Source: Halicephalobus mephisto
Taxonomy: Eukaryota > Nematoda > Chromadorea > Rhabditida > Panagrolaimidae
DNA length: 64,000 bases
Assembly (NCBI GenBank): GCA_009193035.1
Contig: SWDT01000022.1
Location: forward strand, 1-64,000
Direction: 5' to 3'
Every line of letters starts with the position of its first letter. Positions within the stretch are counted from its first letter, which is position 1. A program made the translations under genes and the position numbers. The notes under the pieces are model-generated. The model had not been told where the DNA came from. It did not search any database and saw only the letters and a program-made list of their open reading frames with translations. Positions 1 to 10,230 of the stretch are shown in pieces.

Positions 1-67
1 TGGAAGTTTTTGGGTGTTGCTAAAGTTTTAGGGAACTTCTGGGAGTAATAAAGATGGAAATTTACAG

Positions 68-185
68 TAAGCAATCGGGCTCGATCAAGTTCGAAAATTC
101 CGAAATCGACAGAGACACGTCAAGCTCCGGTTTGTCACAGAACGCCAAAGCCGAAATTCGAGCGCAAACTTGTTCGATCTTATAA
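68..185 (+). CDS. 3' terminal exon of an unidentified plus-strand gene ending in a CAAX-like box (partial)
   Basis: An acceptor (TTTACAG ending at 67) is followed by an open frame in phase 1 (one base, then 38 codons) closed by TAA at 183-185. The encoded tail is hydrophilic and Ser-rich (GSIKFENSEIDRDTSSSG) and ends Gln-Thr-Cys-Ser-Ile-Leu. CSIL fits a CAAX prenylation box, and a terminal Leu favours geranylgeranylation in known families. Base composition is clearly richer in G+C than the flanking AT-rich DNA, supporting coding. The rest of the gene lies left of the window, so the family cannot be named; a Ras-superfamily GTPase or another prenylated signalling protein is possible. It would run convergently with the ABRA-like gene, only 160 bp from that gene's stop. 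Confidence is limited because only one exon is visible. Confidence 0.5.
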
Positions 186-344
186 TTTTAAATTTTTAAA
201 TTTTCTCAATAATTACTGTATTTTTTATTTAAATTTTTATTTATTTATCAAGACAGAGATCTGTCGTGTTATATTCATCAAAAATTATCTGGCGAAGATT
301 TGAAAAAAACTCGTTTTTTTGTTTTTTTTCGAGTTTGATTTTGT

Positions 345-3300
345 TCATTCTGGATTTCCGTGATTATTTTGAGCCGTTTTTATTTCTTCCGAAGTCAGCA
401 ACAACGTGATGATAACATGGTCGTCACGTCGTTGAAATAACATTTCTCCCTCGAAATCGACCATGTTGTGTTTCCTGGCCCGGAGCAGCATTCCCACAAC
501 CTTAAAAATTTTATTTTTAAATAATATAATTTCCAAAAAATATCAATTTAAAAAAATAAAAAATAAAATTTTAAAAATTTAAATTAAAAAAAAATAAAAA
601 ATAATATTTAGAAAAATTTTAATTTAAAAAAAAAATAAAAAATAAAATTTAAAAAAAAATTAAATAATATGATTTTCAAAAAATTTTAATTTAAAAAAAA
701 TAAAATTTTTTAAAAATTTTAATTTTGAATTTTGAATAATTTTAATTTTTAAAGAATTGAATTTAAAAAATTAATTTTTATAAATTTAATTATTTTTTTT
801 ATTTACTTTATCTGAGATGTAAGTGTAGACGTCGAAGAGATCTTTGAACGTGATTTCTACTTTGCCAGATTTTCCAGTTTTTCCATATTCTTGAATGACT
901 TCACAGAGCTGGATCATTTCACGAGCAATATGAGCAGCTAAAAATTTTATTATTTTAAAATTTTTTTATTATTTTAAAACTTTTTATTATTTTTTAAAAA
1001 TTTTTATTATTTTAAAATTTTTTTATTATTTAAAAATTTTTTTATTATTTTTAAAACTTTTTGTTATTTTAAAATTTCTTTATTATTTTAAAATTTCTTT
1101 ATTATTTTAAAATTTTTTTATTATTTTTTAAAAATTTTTATTATTTTTGAAATTTTTTATTATTTTTGAAAATACTTTTTTAAAATTAATAAAATTTAAA
1201 ACACTTAAAAATTTTCAAAAATCTTGTGGAATTTTCTAGAATCTTTCATAAGTTTCTAGCATTTTCCAAAATTTCATGAAATTTTTCGAAATTTCTAAAA
1301 ATTCCTAAAATTTAATAAAAATATTTGAAATTATCTGAAAATTAAGATTCTAGAAATTCTGAGAACTCTTCTCAACACTATTTCGTATTTTTTAAATTTT
1401 AACATCATACTAGAATCTTATATAAAATCTTAGAGACTTTTAGAATTTAGTGAAAGATTCTGAAGCTTTTGAGGATCTCACAGAAGTCTAGAATTTGATA
1501 AAAAATAATCTGCACAAATTTTCTGAAATCAGATCTAACTGAATAGAATTAATATGCAGGAGTTCTGAAGTACAGTTTTCACATTATTTGGTTTTAAATG
1601 AGCACAATCAATGGCAGGATTGCATTCCGAGAGAAGATTGAATATAACTAAATTTAATCAACGTACAATATCTATTTAGCTGGAAACAAACATGGTCCAA
1701 ACACGTTGATTAAATTTAGTTATGATCAATCTTCTTTTGGAATGCAATCCTGTCATCGATTGTACTCAATTAAAATCAAATAATATGAAAACTGTACTCC
1801 AGAACTCCTACATGTTGATTTCATTCAGTTAGGCCTGGTTTCAGAAAATCTGAAGTGTAGAATTCCCGAACATCCTAGAAAATTCATGTCGAGATTGCTT
1901 CTTAATAATTTTAAATTTTAATATTATAATTAAAACTTACAGGCCTTTTTCGCCCTCGCTTCGCTGAGAGTCCCGGGTTTGGGTCTACCGTATTCCGCGT
2001 CCATTTTGGAGTACTTCTTGGGGATGTAATTGGGGCTGTAGACGTCCTCTTTTTTGCCTTCGATTTCGGAAGCTTCCAAATTCCGAAATTTTATAAAAAC
2101 TTTCCCAATGTCGGAGACTGAAACAGGAGCCAAGTTGTTCATCCGCATGATATCTGTCCCGAAGTTAAAACTGACTTCTAAACCTACTCGAAAACCCCAA
2201 AAATCCACTTAAAAAAGTTTTTCGCGCAATTTTATAAAACTATAGTAAATAAAACTTAAAAACACCTACGCACGTCACCAACGAAACAGATGGATCAAAA
2301 AAGTAAATAATTAAAATTGAAAATTTAAGTTTGAACTTATATTGTTTGTAAATTTGACATAGTGCGAAATAGGGATAAAAGTAAAACTATAAATAAAACT
2401 TAAAAACACCTACGCACGTCACCAACGAAACAGATGGATCAAAAAAGTAAATAATTAAAATTGAAAATTTAATTTGTTTAAATTTGAACTTATATTGTTT
2501 GTAAATTTGGCATAGTGCGAAATAGGGATAAAAGTAGAACTATAAATAAAATTTAAAAACACCTACGCACGTCACCAACGAAACAGATGGATCAAAGAAG
2601 AAAATAATTAAAATTGAAAATTTAATTTGTTTAAATTTGAACTTATATTGTTTGTAAATTTGATATAATGCGAAATAGGGATAAAAGTAAAAGTATAATA
2701 AATAAAACTTAAAAACTTACGTGTATTGCTTCTTTGAAGTCCCTTGACATAATCCACGGAACAACTGTCATTTAAATTTAATCGATTATCGAGTTGACTT
2801 GAACTGGATATCTTTTGAAGGATTTTTGACTTTCGATTTTTTATCCGGTGTTTTCGTTTCAACTGTTCCCACGCCCTCTCGACCTCCTCCGTGAACCCCA
2901 CCAGAGGACGATGACCTCGAACTGAAATCCGGGCTCAGCTGCGAAATGTACAAAAATCACCCAAACAATACACAAAAAATAACTTTTGGTACCGTAACAA
3001 TTACAAAACTAACACAATCGTCATTTTTCATAAATTTCAACATTTATAACAAAAATTAAAAAAAATAATCGTTACATTTTTCATAAATTTTAACATTTGT
3101 GACGAAAATAGTAACTTAATAGTGACAATTTATATTTGTTACTGGACCAAAAGTTACGTTTTTTATGTACAAGTAACAACTTCGAATAAGTTGATAATTG
3201 AGAAAGATTCATTTTTCAATAAAAATTTTAAAAATTAAAAAAAATTAAAAATTTTTCAAATATTAAAAAACTTTATTTTGAAAAAATTTCGTAAAAATTC

Positions 3301-3435
3301 TTTGATTTTTTTTGAAAAATTTTTTGATTTTTGATGAAATTTAAAAAAAAATAAATTTTCTGAATCCTCACTTGAAGCGACGGCGAAAGTGATGACTACA
3401 GTATCCGGTTTTTTGATCTTCCTAGTCACAGCCAT
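345..3435 (-). CDS. ABRA/STARS-like actin-binding Rho-activating protein (costars domain)
   Basis: Five exons on the minus strand: 3372-3435, 2721-2921, 1941-2153, 807-937 and 345-500. All junctions keep frame and encode 254 residues. The C-terminal third is a typical costars domain: the stretch from AHIAREMIQLCEVIQEYG to VVGMLLRARKHNMVDFEGEML and QRRDDHVIITLL is close to vertebrate ABRA and Costars proteins. Before it lies the conserved EYGRPKPGT segment. In the known family the protein binds actin and promotes Rho/MRTF-SRF signalling in muscle. The middle (GFTEEVERAWEQLKRKHRIKNRKSK) is basic and helical. The start chosen is MAVTRK at 3435; an upstream in-frame ATG (MNCTYSK) would add 14 or so residues. 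The four introns carry an AT array, two inverted-repeat elements and a tandem triplication. The exon 2/3 junction is the least certain. Confidence 0.85.
950..1175. repeat. AT-rich tandem array, intron of ABRA-like gene
   Basis: About 20-bp units of TTTTTATTATTTTAAAA repeat roughly a dozen times with small indels, just inside the acceptor side of intron 3 (938-1940). No coding potential. Confidence 0.75.
1518..1850. mobile_element. Near-perfect foldback (palindromic MITE-like) element in intron 3 of the ABRA-like gene
   Basis: Two arms of about 145 bp (1518-1663 and 1704-1850) are inverted copies of each other around a loop of about 40 bp. Examples: TAAATTTAATCAACG at 1649-1663 is answered by CGTTGATTAAATTTA from 1704, and TTTCTGAAATC near 1520 by TTTCAGAAAAT near 1840. 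It encodes nothing, so it looks like a non-autonomous DNA element of the foldback/MITE type. Arms differ at scattered positions, so the insertion is not brand new. Transcribed, it would form a long double-stranded stem. Confidence 0.8.
2240..2700. repeat. Tandem triplication (about 140-155 bp units) next to exon 2 of the ABRA-like gene
   Basis: Three near-identical units each contain AACACCTACGCACGTCACC, AACGAAACAGATGGATCAAA and GTGCGAAATAGGGATAAAAG. Units 2 and 3 differ from unit 1 by an insertion of about 10 bp (AATTTGTTTA). On the minus strand each unit carries a donor-like GTAGGTGTTTTTAAG at the same distance from the unit end as the real exon-2 donor (GTAAGTTTTTAAG), so the array seems to have grown out of a donor-proximal segment. 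Confidence 0.8.
2966..3172. mobile_element. Short MITE-like element with imperfect terminal inverted repeats, intron 1 of ABRA-like gene
   Basis: The left end reads TAACTTTTGGTACCGTAACA (about 2979-2999); the right end, read on the other strand, gives GTAACTTTTGGTCCAGTAAC. The roughly 30-bp imperfect inverted ends bracket about 150 bp of AT-rich DNA that repeats TTTTTCATAAATTT and AACATTTRTRACRAAAAT. No coding sequence. Confidence 0.5.
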
Positions 3436-4139
3436 TTTGGAATATTTTTGATATGCAAATTTTGAATAAGTACAGTTCATAGATTTTCGTAATCTAGTGA
3501 AGTTCACATGACAGTCTACGAGCAAGATGACGGTTATTCCTCGAGAGCTCTTGTTTCCTGAGATCCGACAGGAACAAACATTAGAGGTCGAGGTTTTTCG
3601 AGAGCGAAATCAATAATCATCGTTCTTGGGATCAACGAGTCAGTTATTAACGGTTTTATTGAGCTATTTATTTATATAAATTTATAATTTCAAAATCTCA
3701 AAAATTTCGAAAATTTGTAATTTTAAAACTTTGAAAATTTGTAATTTCAAAATTTCAAAAATCTATAATTTCAAAATTTCGAAAATCTATAACTTGAAAA
3801 ATTTCGAAAATTTGTAATTTAAAAAACTTCGAAAATCTATAATTTTTAAAATTAATAATTTAAAAATTTCGAAAATTTATAATTTCGAAAATCTATAATT
3901 TTTAAAATTAATAATTTAAAAGTTTCGAAAATTTAAAAAATTTGTAATTTCTAAAATTTTTATTTTAAAAGTTATATTTTTTTTAAATTCTTTATAAATT
4001 TGTAATTTTAAAAGTTTATTTGTAAATTTAGTTTTTTTTATTAATATTGAATTTTGTTTAAATTTATATAATATGGGAATTTTTGGAAAAAATGTTTTAA
4101 AATAATTTTTATATAAAATCACATGAATCAAGATAATTT
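3436..4139. other. Gene-free AT-rich stretch upstream of the ABRA-like gene
   Basis: About 3440-3660 is of ordinary composition and probably holds the promoter or 5' UTR of the ABRA-like gene. From 3680 to 3950 there is a short-period array of AATTTCGAAAATCTATAATTT-like units. I see no gene. Confidence 0.5.
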
Positions 4140-4870
4140 TGAATGAATTACTCGCATTGGCTTCAGTTTAAAAAAAAGGAAAAACTGGCCAAATATGTAT
4201 TTAAAAAAAAGGAAAAAATGTCCGAGAAAAAAACACTGAAAATAACTCGCACTGGTTTGAATCTCTAGAAAAGGAATAACTGACCAAATATGCATTCAAC
4301 ATAGGAATGAATGGTTTAATGGAACAGTTTGCCAAAAATTACCCGCACTGGCTTCAGTTTTAAGAAAAGGAGTAACTGGCCAAATATGCATTCGATGAGG
4401 AGGAAAAACTGTCTGGGAGAAATCACTGAAAACAACTCGCACTCAAGAAAAGGAATAACTGGCCTACATCGCACTTGATATGACGAAATAAGTAACTATT
4501 CGGAACAGATCACCAAAAGTGACTCGCACTGACTTGAATTCTAAAAAATAATAGTTTATGAGAGAAATCACCGAAAATAATTCGCGCCGGTTTGAATCTT
4601 AAAAAAAGAATGACTGGCCTATATCACATTTGATATGACGAAATAAGTAACTATTCGGAACAGATCGCCAGAAGTGACTCGCGCCGGTTTGAATCTTAAA
4701 AAAAAAGAATAACTGGCCTTCATCGCACTTGATATGACGAAATAAGTAACTATTCGGAACAGATCATCAAAAATTACCCGCTCTGATTTGAATCCTAAAA
4801 AATAATAGTTTATGGAACAGATCACCAGAAGTGACTCGCACTGGTTTGAATCTTGAAAAAATAAAACAAA
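4140..4870. repeat. Minisatellite of about 100-bp units
   Basis: Roughly seven diverged units share GACTCGCACTGGTTTGAATC, AAAGGAATAACTGGCC, TGATATGACGAAATAAGTAA and CTATTCGGAACAGATCACC. Short open frames here arise from the repeat. The GGTTTGAATC core resembles a tRNA B box, but no tRNA fold is present. Confidence 0.8.
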
Positions 4871-4897
4871 GTGTAAAAATAAATTTCTTATTAAATG

Positions 4898-5010
4898 TAT
4901 CGAAATCTATAAAGAAGTCAACATCAAAATCAAATTAAATTTTCGCAAAAGAACTTAATATCCGGCTTGTTCGGACGTTGCAAGCAAACTGCAGATTTTA
5001 GTTCCATTTT
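4898..5010 (+). repeat. Solo copy of a dispersed element also found at 6.5 and 60.5 kb
   Basis: It contains AATCTATAAAGAAGTC, CATCAAAATCAAA and GTTGCAAGCAAACTGCAGAT in the same order as the left half of the TIR element at 60456-60920 (TCTATAAAGAGATCGGCATC and GTTGCAAGCAAAGTGCGAAT). Only the left part is present. Confidence 0.6.
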
Positions 5011-5474
5011 GACCTCTATAGGCCCCAACACAGATCGTCAAAAATCATCATATGCAAAAAATTAGAATTTTATATTTAAAAAAATTAGAATTTTAAAATA
5101 TTTTAAAAAATTTAAATTTTGAAATATTTAAAAAAAATTAGAATTTTATATTTTAAAAACTTTATATTTTGAAATGTTTTTAAAAAAATTAGAATTTTAA
5201 AATATTTTAAAAAATTTGAATTTTCGAAAATTTTTTAGAAAATTAGAATTTTAGATTTTAAAAATTTTGTTTTTTCTGATTTTTTTGGATTTTTCGTTGA
5301 TGATCTTCCAGCAGACTTGTGGTCTTTGGACGAGCCCCCGGGTCTTGTTAACGACTTTAATTGGAGAAAAAGACGAAAAAAGATAAGATACTTGTGATAA
5401 AAAATTGCGTTTTTATTCAGATTTTGATTGATTTTTTGATATTGGAAATTTTAGGATAAATTTGACCCAAAATT
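5011..5474. other. AT-rich upstream region of the gamma-glutamyltransferase gene
   Basis: From 5045 to 5270 there is a loose array of TTAGAATTTTAAAATATTTT units. From 5280 to 5400 the sequence is unique (CTTCCAGCAGACTTGTGGTC, GGGTCTTGTTAACGAC) and is the likeliest promoter region. A putative spliced-leader acceptor (GGAAATTTTAG) lies about 20 bases before the ATG at 5475. Confidence 0.4.
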
Positions 5475-8400
5475 ATGAGACCTCCGATCACGTGAGTTTC
5501 GTACTGTATTTTAAATTTTAAAAATAAATTCAGAAGGATACAAGAAAATCGAGAAAATGACCACGACGAAGACCTGCCACTTTTGCCTCCGGAAGACGAA
5601 GAAGAAATTTATCGTCCGATCAAAGACCATCAAAAAGCCAAACTTTCCATAATTGCAGTTATTGGACTTCTTTGTATTTTTATTTTTGTGATTTCTACAG
5701 TACTTTTTGCGGTTTTATATGTGAAACTTCTGAAGTCGACGGACAGGATTCCGGAGTGGCCCAAGCCGTCCCCGAGCGTCCTGGGCGAGTACTCCACCGC
5801 CGCCGTCGCTGCTGATAACGAAATGTGCTCGGATATCGGAAGGTTGGTCCCGACTGGATTAACTATAACTATTAACATCAAAATCATCAATTTCGAATTT
5901 CAAAATTGAAAAAATTATTTTAAAAAAATCAAATTTGAATAGAAATATGAATTTCGAAATTCAGAAAATTCAAAAAATCCGAAATTTCAGAAAATCCAAA
6001 AAATCCGAAAATCCAAAAAATCCAAAATTTCAAAATCCAAAAAATCCGAAATTCAGAAAATTCAAAAAATCCAAAAAATCCAAAATTTCAAAATCCAAAA
6101 AATCCGAAATTTTGTTCATTGAGTAATTTTCGAAACTTGATGATTTCTGAAATATTTAAAATTCTTCTTGTATATTTTCTATTTAAATCTTGTTTGATTA
6201 AATTGAATTTTCCAAAATATCCAAACCAGAAGTTTTTAAAAAGATCTATTTCAAAAAAGAACAGAACTTTCTAAAACAATCCAGTTCAAAAATTTCTAAA
6301 CAGATTTACGCCAGATTAAGTCGACTTCTCCAAAATCCACTCTGTACTGAATTCTGTAAAACGATCAAAATCAAATCTGTAATTTGCAACACTTAAGCAG
6401 ATTAGTCGACATTTCTACATTCCCATTTATGAAGATTTCGAAATCAAACTAAAATCTGCACTTTGCTTGCAACATTCGGTAGATCTTATTATTAGAAAAA
6501 ATTCAGTTTGATTTTGGTTTTAACGACTTTATAGATTTCAGTACTGATGAAATACAAAAGCAGAATTTTTTGATTAATCGAAATAATTTGTAATTTTTAC
6601 AAAAATTACTGATTTTTACAAAAGTTATTATTTTTACAAAAATTGCTGATTTTTATAAAGATTGCTGATTTTTATAAAAGTTATTGTTTTTACAAAAATT
6701 ATTGTGATTTTTACAGAAATTACTGATTTTTATAAAAATTGCTGATTTTTATAAAAATTATTGTGATTTTTACAGAAATTGCTGATTTTTATAAAGATTG
6801 TTATGATTTTTGCAAGAATTATTACAATTTTTACAAAAATTATTGTGATTTTTATAAAGATTGTTGTGATTTTTACAAAAATTGCTGATTTTTATAAAAA
6901 TTATTATAATTTTTACAAAAGTTATTATTTTTGTAAGGATTGTTATGATTTTTACAAAAATTTCTGATTTTTACAAAAGTTATAATTTTTACAAAAATTA
7001 TTGATTTTTTAAATATTGTTGTGATTTTTTAAATATCATGTTGTAATTCGGAAATTTTTTTCAGGGACATCCTCCTGAGGGGAGGAAACGCGGTGGATGC
7101 GGCGATCGCGACTTTGTTCTGCATTGGGATCATGGACACCCAGTCGGCGGGTCTGGGGGGAGGGCACTTTATGACTATATATAATTCCACAACTAAATCT
7201 TGTCATGTAGTGGATGCCAGGGAAGTGGCTCCGTTGAAGGCTTCGGTGAACATGTACAAGGACAAATGGAACAACTCCAAGTACGGATGGGAGGCTGTGG
7301 CTGTTCCTGGAGAACTTCATGGACTTTGGACAGAATACAGAAATTTTGGAGGAAAAATTTCTTGGAAAAATTTAATTCAACCAACAATTAATCTTCTGAA
7401 AGAAGGATATCCCACTTCTCATGCCCTGGGGCATTCTTTGGCGGCTTTCGAAAAACAGATCATGGCAGAACCGACGATGAAGAGATTCATCAATCCGAAG
7501 ACGGGAAAAGTGTTCAAAGTCGGGGAACAGATCAAAACCAGGAACAACTTGATGGAAACTCTCCAGATTCTCGCGGATTCTGAAGACCCAGTGAAGGAAT
7601 TCTACACTGGCAAGTTGACGGATGCCATGGTAGAAGAGTTCAGAATGCACGGTGAGTTCAAAAAAATTGAAAAATACAACAAAAACTTTTAAAAAATTCA
7701 AATTCGCGCCATACCGTAAAATCAAGAATTCTCTTCAAGAATTGAGAAAAATAAATTTTGAAACCCGCGCGATACCGTAAAATCAAGAATTCTCTCCAAG
7801 AATTGAAAAAAGTAAATTTTGAAACCCGCGCGATACCGTAAAATTAAGAATTCTTTTCGAAAATCAAGATACTTTAAAAATTAATTTTGAAATTCGCGCG
7901 ATACCGTTTGTCAAATTTTCGTGTTAAAACAAAAATATAAATAAACAATGATTTTTTAAAGTGAATTAGAGTAAAATTTTCGTTTTGAAATTTAATATTT
8001 TAATTTCAGGTGGTCTTTTGACTCATGAGGACTTTGCTAAATACAAATCCATTATCCGGAAAGACAAGGATGTGATCCAGATGAGCCTCAAAGGAGGAAG
8101 ACAAGTCTGCGGACCTCCTCCGCCTTCCGGAGCGGCGGTTGCTGAGGCGATTTTGAATATCCTCGATGGATACGATTCTGAAAAATTGAATTCCTTCGAT
8201 GATTTCACAACATTTTTCCACAGATTTATCGAAGCAAGTAAATTTGCCTACGGGGCCAGAAGTCAACTAGGAGATATGGATTTCGTAAAAAACGCTTCTG
8301 AAATAGCCAGAAATATAACGAATCCCAAATGGGGAGAAAAAATCCGAAAATTAATCACATCTGAATCTCATCCAGATGCCTATTACGGTGGGAAATTCCA

Positions 8401-8995
8401 AGTTCCAGAAGACCACGGAACGACGAGCATCAGTGTAATCGACAAAAACGGAAACGCGGTTTCTGTCACTTCTACGATTAACCTTATCCTGGGGGCTTTA
8501 GTCATGTCTGAATCCACGGGGATACTGTGGAATGACGAAATGGACGATTTTTCGCTTCCAGGCCATCCGAACTACTTCCACATTCCCCCTTCCCCGGCCA
8601 ATTTCATAAAACCCGGAAAACGGCCCATGTCGTCGATGAGTCCTATCGTGATTTTCAACAAACAAACTTCTGAATTGCTTACTGTAGGAGGAGCCGGAGG
8701 ATCAACAATCATCTCCGGAGTCGCAAACGTGGCTTACCATAATCTCTGGATGAAAACGGACATCAAAACTTCCATCGATTTTCCGAGATTCCACAACCAA
8801 CTCCAGCCAAACACGACCGTTGTGGAATCCAGAATGCCCCAGAAGTACATTGAAGCCCTGAAACTCAAAGGACACACCTTCAAAATGGCAGATAACTTCA
8901 CCGTCGTTACCGGAGTCCATAAGGCTTCTGATGGAGCAATATATGCAAATTCTGATTTTAGAAAAGGTAGCGAAAGCGAACCTGCCGGGTATTGA
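5475..8995 (+). CDS. Gamma-glutamyltransferase, type II membrane protein
   Basis: Four exons: 5475-5491, 5534-5842, 7065-7651 and 8010-8995, all in frame, 632 residues. The enzyme starts glutathione breakdown at the cell surface by moving the gamma-glutamyl group to water, amino acids or peptides. An acidic cytoplasmic N-terminus is followed by one membrane segment at about residues 43-68 (LSIIAVIGLLCIFIFVISTV). The large subunit shows RGGNAVDAAIAT and SAGLGGGHFM. The autoprocessing site is DHGTTSISVID, with the nucleophile Thr at about residue 442, followed by STINL and GGAGGST near the C-terminus, all family hallmarks. No catalytic residue appears missing. It is somewhat longer than human GGT1, mostly at the N-terminus. 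Intron 2 (5843-7064) is long and repeat-filled; intron 3 holds a 60-bp tandem repeat. Two AATAAA motifs follow the stop near 9010. Confidence 0.95.
5940..7020. repeat. Two simple arrays in intron 2 of the gamma-glutamyltransferase gene
   Basis: 5945-6115 repeats AAAATCCAAAAAATCCGAAA units of 11-25 bp. 6585-7020 repeats about 21-bp units of TGATTTTTATAAAAATTATT some twenty times. Between them (6180-6560) the sequence is more complex and includes a dispersed-element copy. Open frames here are repeat artefacts. Confidence 0.75.
6440..6555 (-). repeat. Inverted solo copy of the 60.5-kb dispersed element
   Basis: Read on the minus strand it gives AAATCTATAAAGTCG, ACCAAAATCAAAC and GTTGCAAGCAAAGTGCAGAT, the same order as at 4898-5010 and 60456-60560. 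Confidence 0.55.
7690..7920. repeat. About 62-bp tandem repeat in intron 3 of the gamma-glutamyltransferase gene
   Basis: Four units end with or contain CGCGCGATACCGTAAAATCA followed by AGAATTCTCTCCAAGAATTG. The CGCGCGATACCGT core is GC-rich against an AT-rich background and is the best conserved part. Confidence 0.85.
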
Positions 8996-9560
8996 TGATT
9001 TAATTCAAAAAATAAATAAAACAAAAAATTCGAAAAAGTTTTACAAAACTATCTCGACACAAATTTCCCAAAATTGAAGATGATTTTAGGAAAAGAATAC
9101 TGTAAAAATCCGAAAATAAATAACTTTAAAAATTATTTCAACACGAATTTTCCAGAATCTTTAAAAATTTGAAATTGAAAATGATTTCAGGAAAGGAATA
9201 CTGTAAAAATTCAAAAATAAATAACTTTAAAAATTTTTCCAACATGTATTTTTTGATTTTTTAGAATTCTCCAGACACTAGGGTTTTAGATAATTCCGAA
9301 ATCACGAAACTGTAAAATCCAAATTTTTAAAAAATTACTTTAACATGAATTTTCAAATTTTGTCAGAACATTCTAGAATTGGAAATGCCTTTAGAATCAG
9401 TCTGTTGTAAAACTTCAAAAATTTACACTTTTATAAAGTTGTTTGGACAGAAATTTTTCGAATTTTCAGAAACTTCCAGAACACTTGTGATGTCCATATA
9501 ACCGACACTGACATCAGGAATCAATTGTATTGAATGTTTACCTGGGTAAGGAACACGGTT
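8996..9560. repeat. Convergent intergenic region with about 125-bp diverged tandem units
   Basis: It lies between the 3' ends of the gamma-glutamyltransferase and HIT zinc-finger genes. Four diverged units carry TATCTCGACACAAATTT or its variants (TTATTTCAACACGAATTTTC) and GGAATACTGTAAAAAT. This is one occurrence of a motif, YTCGANACGAATTT, that recurs in many introns of the window. No gene seen. Confidence 0.6.
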
Positions 9561-10230
9561 TTACATACTGCATTGTTCTCGGTGGAGGATATAACATCCT
9601 TTTTCACAAACAGGACTCAGACAACTGCTGCACTTCATCGACGACATAAATTTGCAGCAAGTGAGGCAAATCCTTTCTTGGCTGACTGAGTTACCAGCAG
9701 CAGCACTGTCGTAACGATTGGCATCCTTGTGATTCAGCAGGAAGTTGTGTCTGTGATGGGCGAAGTTTTTCTTGTATCTCCCGCCGGCCTCTCCTAGGAC
9801 TCGTTTGCTCGCTCTTCCGACTGGAATTCATATATGAAATTTCCGAAATAACGGAAAACAACTCACCGGCTTTGACTTTGGTCGGTGCTCCGGTGGGATT
9901 CAGGTCGTAATTTCCCCGGATTCTGTTCACTATCGTCACCGGCTCTGGTCCCACGTTTTCATTAAATAATTCGTTGAAAAATTTTGTTTCTCGTTGTCTT
10001 GCAGCAAGTCCGACAGTCAAAGCAAAGGCTGTTCTAGCTGGAACGACGATTAAACAAGGTATGGAAGGAAAATTTATATATGAAAACTTACCTGAAGTTC
10101 TGTTTTTTTGAATTTTGCCGATTTCAGGAATCTTCTTGTCGATCCCATTTGACTGCAGTGCACTCGTCGACGGAACCCCCCTGTCTGACCGTCGAGAAGC
10201 CGATTTCGGAGCTGAACTGGAGGAATCCAT
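9561..10230 (-). CDS. HIT-type zinc-finger protein, ZNHIT1/Swc6-like
   Basis: Three exons on the minus strand: 10092-10230, 9867-10037 and 9561-9820, in frame, 189 residues. The last exon uses a different frame from the longest open frame there and ends at TAA 9561-9563. Its C-terminus is a complete HIT zinc finger: CLTC, eight residues, CSSC, four, C, three, C, three, H, three, C. Before it lies a basic stretch RYKKNFAHHRHNFLLNH, at the position of the FRKNF region of ZNHIT1. The Ser-rich N-terminus and the AARQRETKFFNEL helix also fit. ZNHIT1/Swc6 is a subunit of the SRCAP/SWR1 complex that deposits histone H2A.Z; that role is inferred from the finger and architecture. Other HIT-finger proteins remain possible. 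It is convergent with the gene on its left. Confidence 0.75.

Noticed and set aside
1930..2208. Extended exon 3 of the ABRA-like gene starting MDFWGFRV
   Set aside because: The first codon is GTG and the sequence upstream of 2153 is intron; the acceptor at GGGACAG gives the in-frame join.
4140..4870. GGTTTGAATC motifs resembling tRNA B boxes
   Set aside because: No acceptor, D or anticodon arm can be built around them; they belong to a 100-bp tandem unit.
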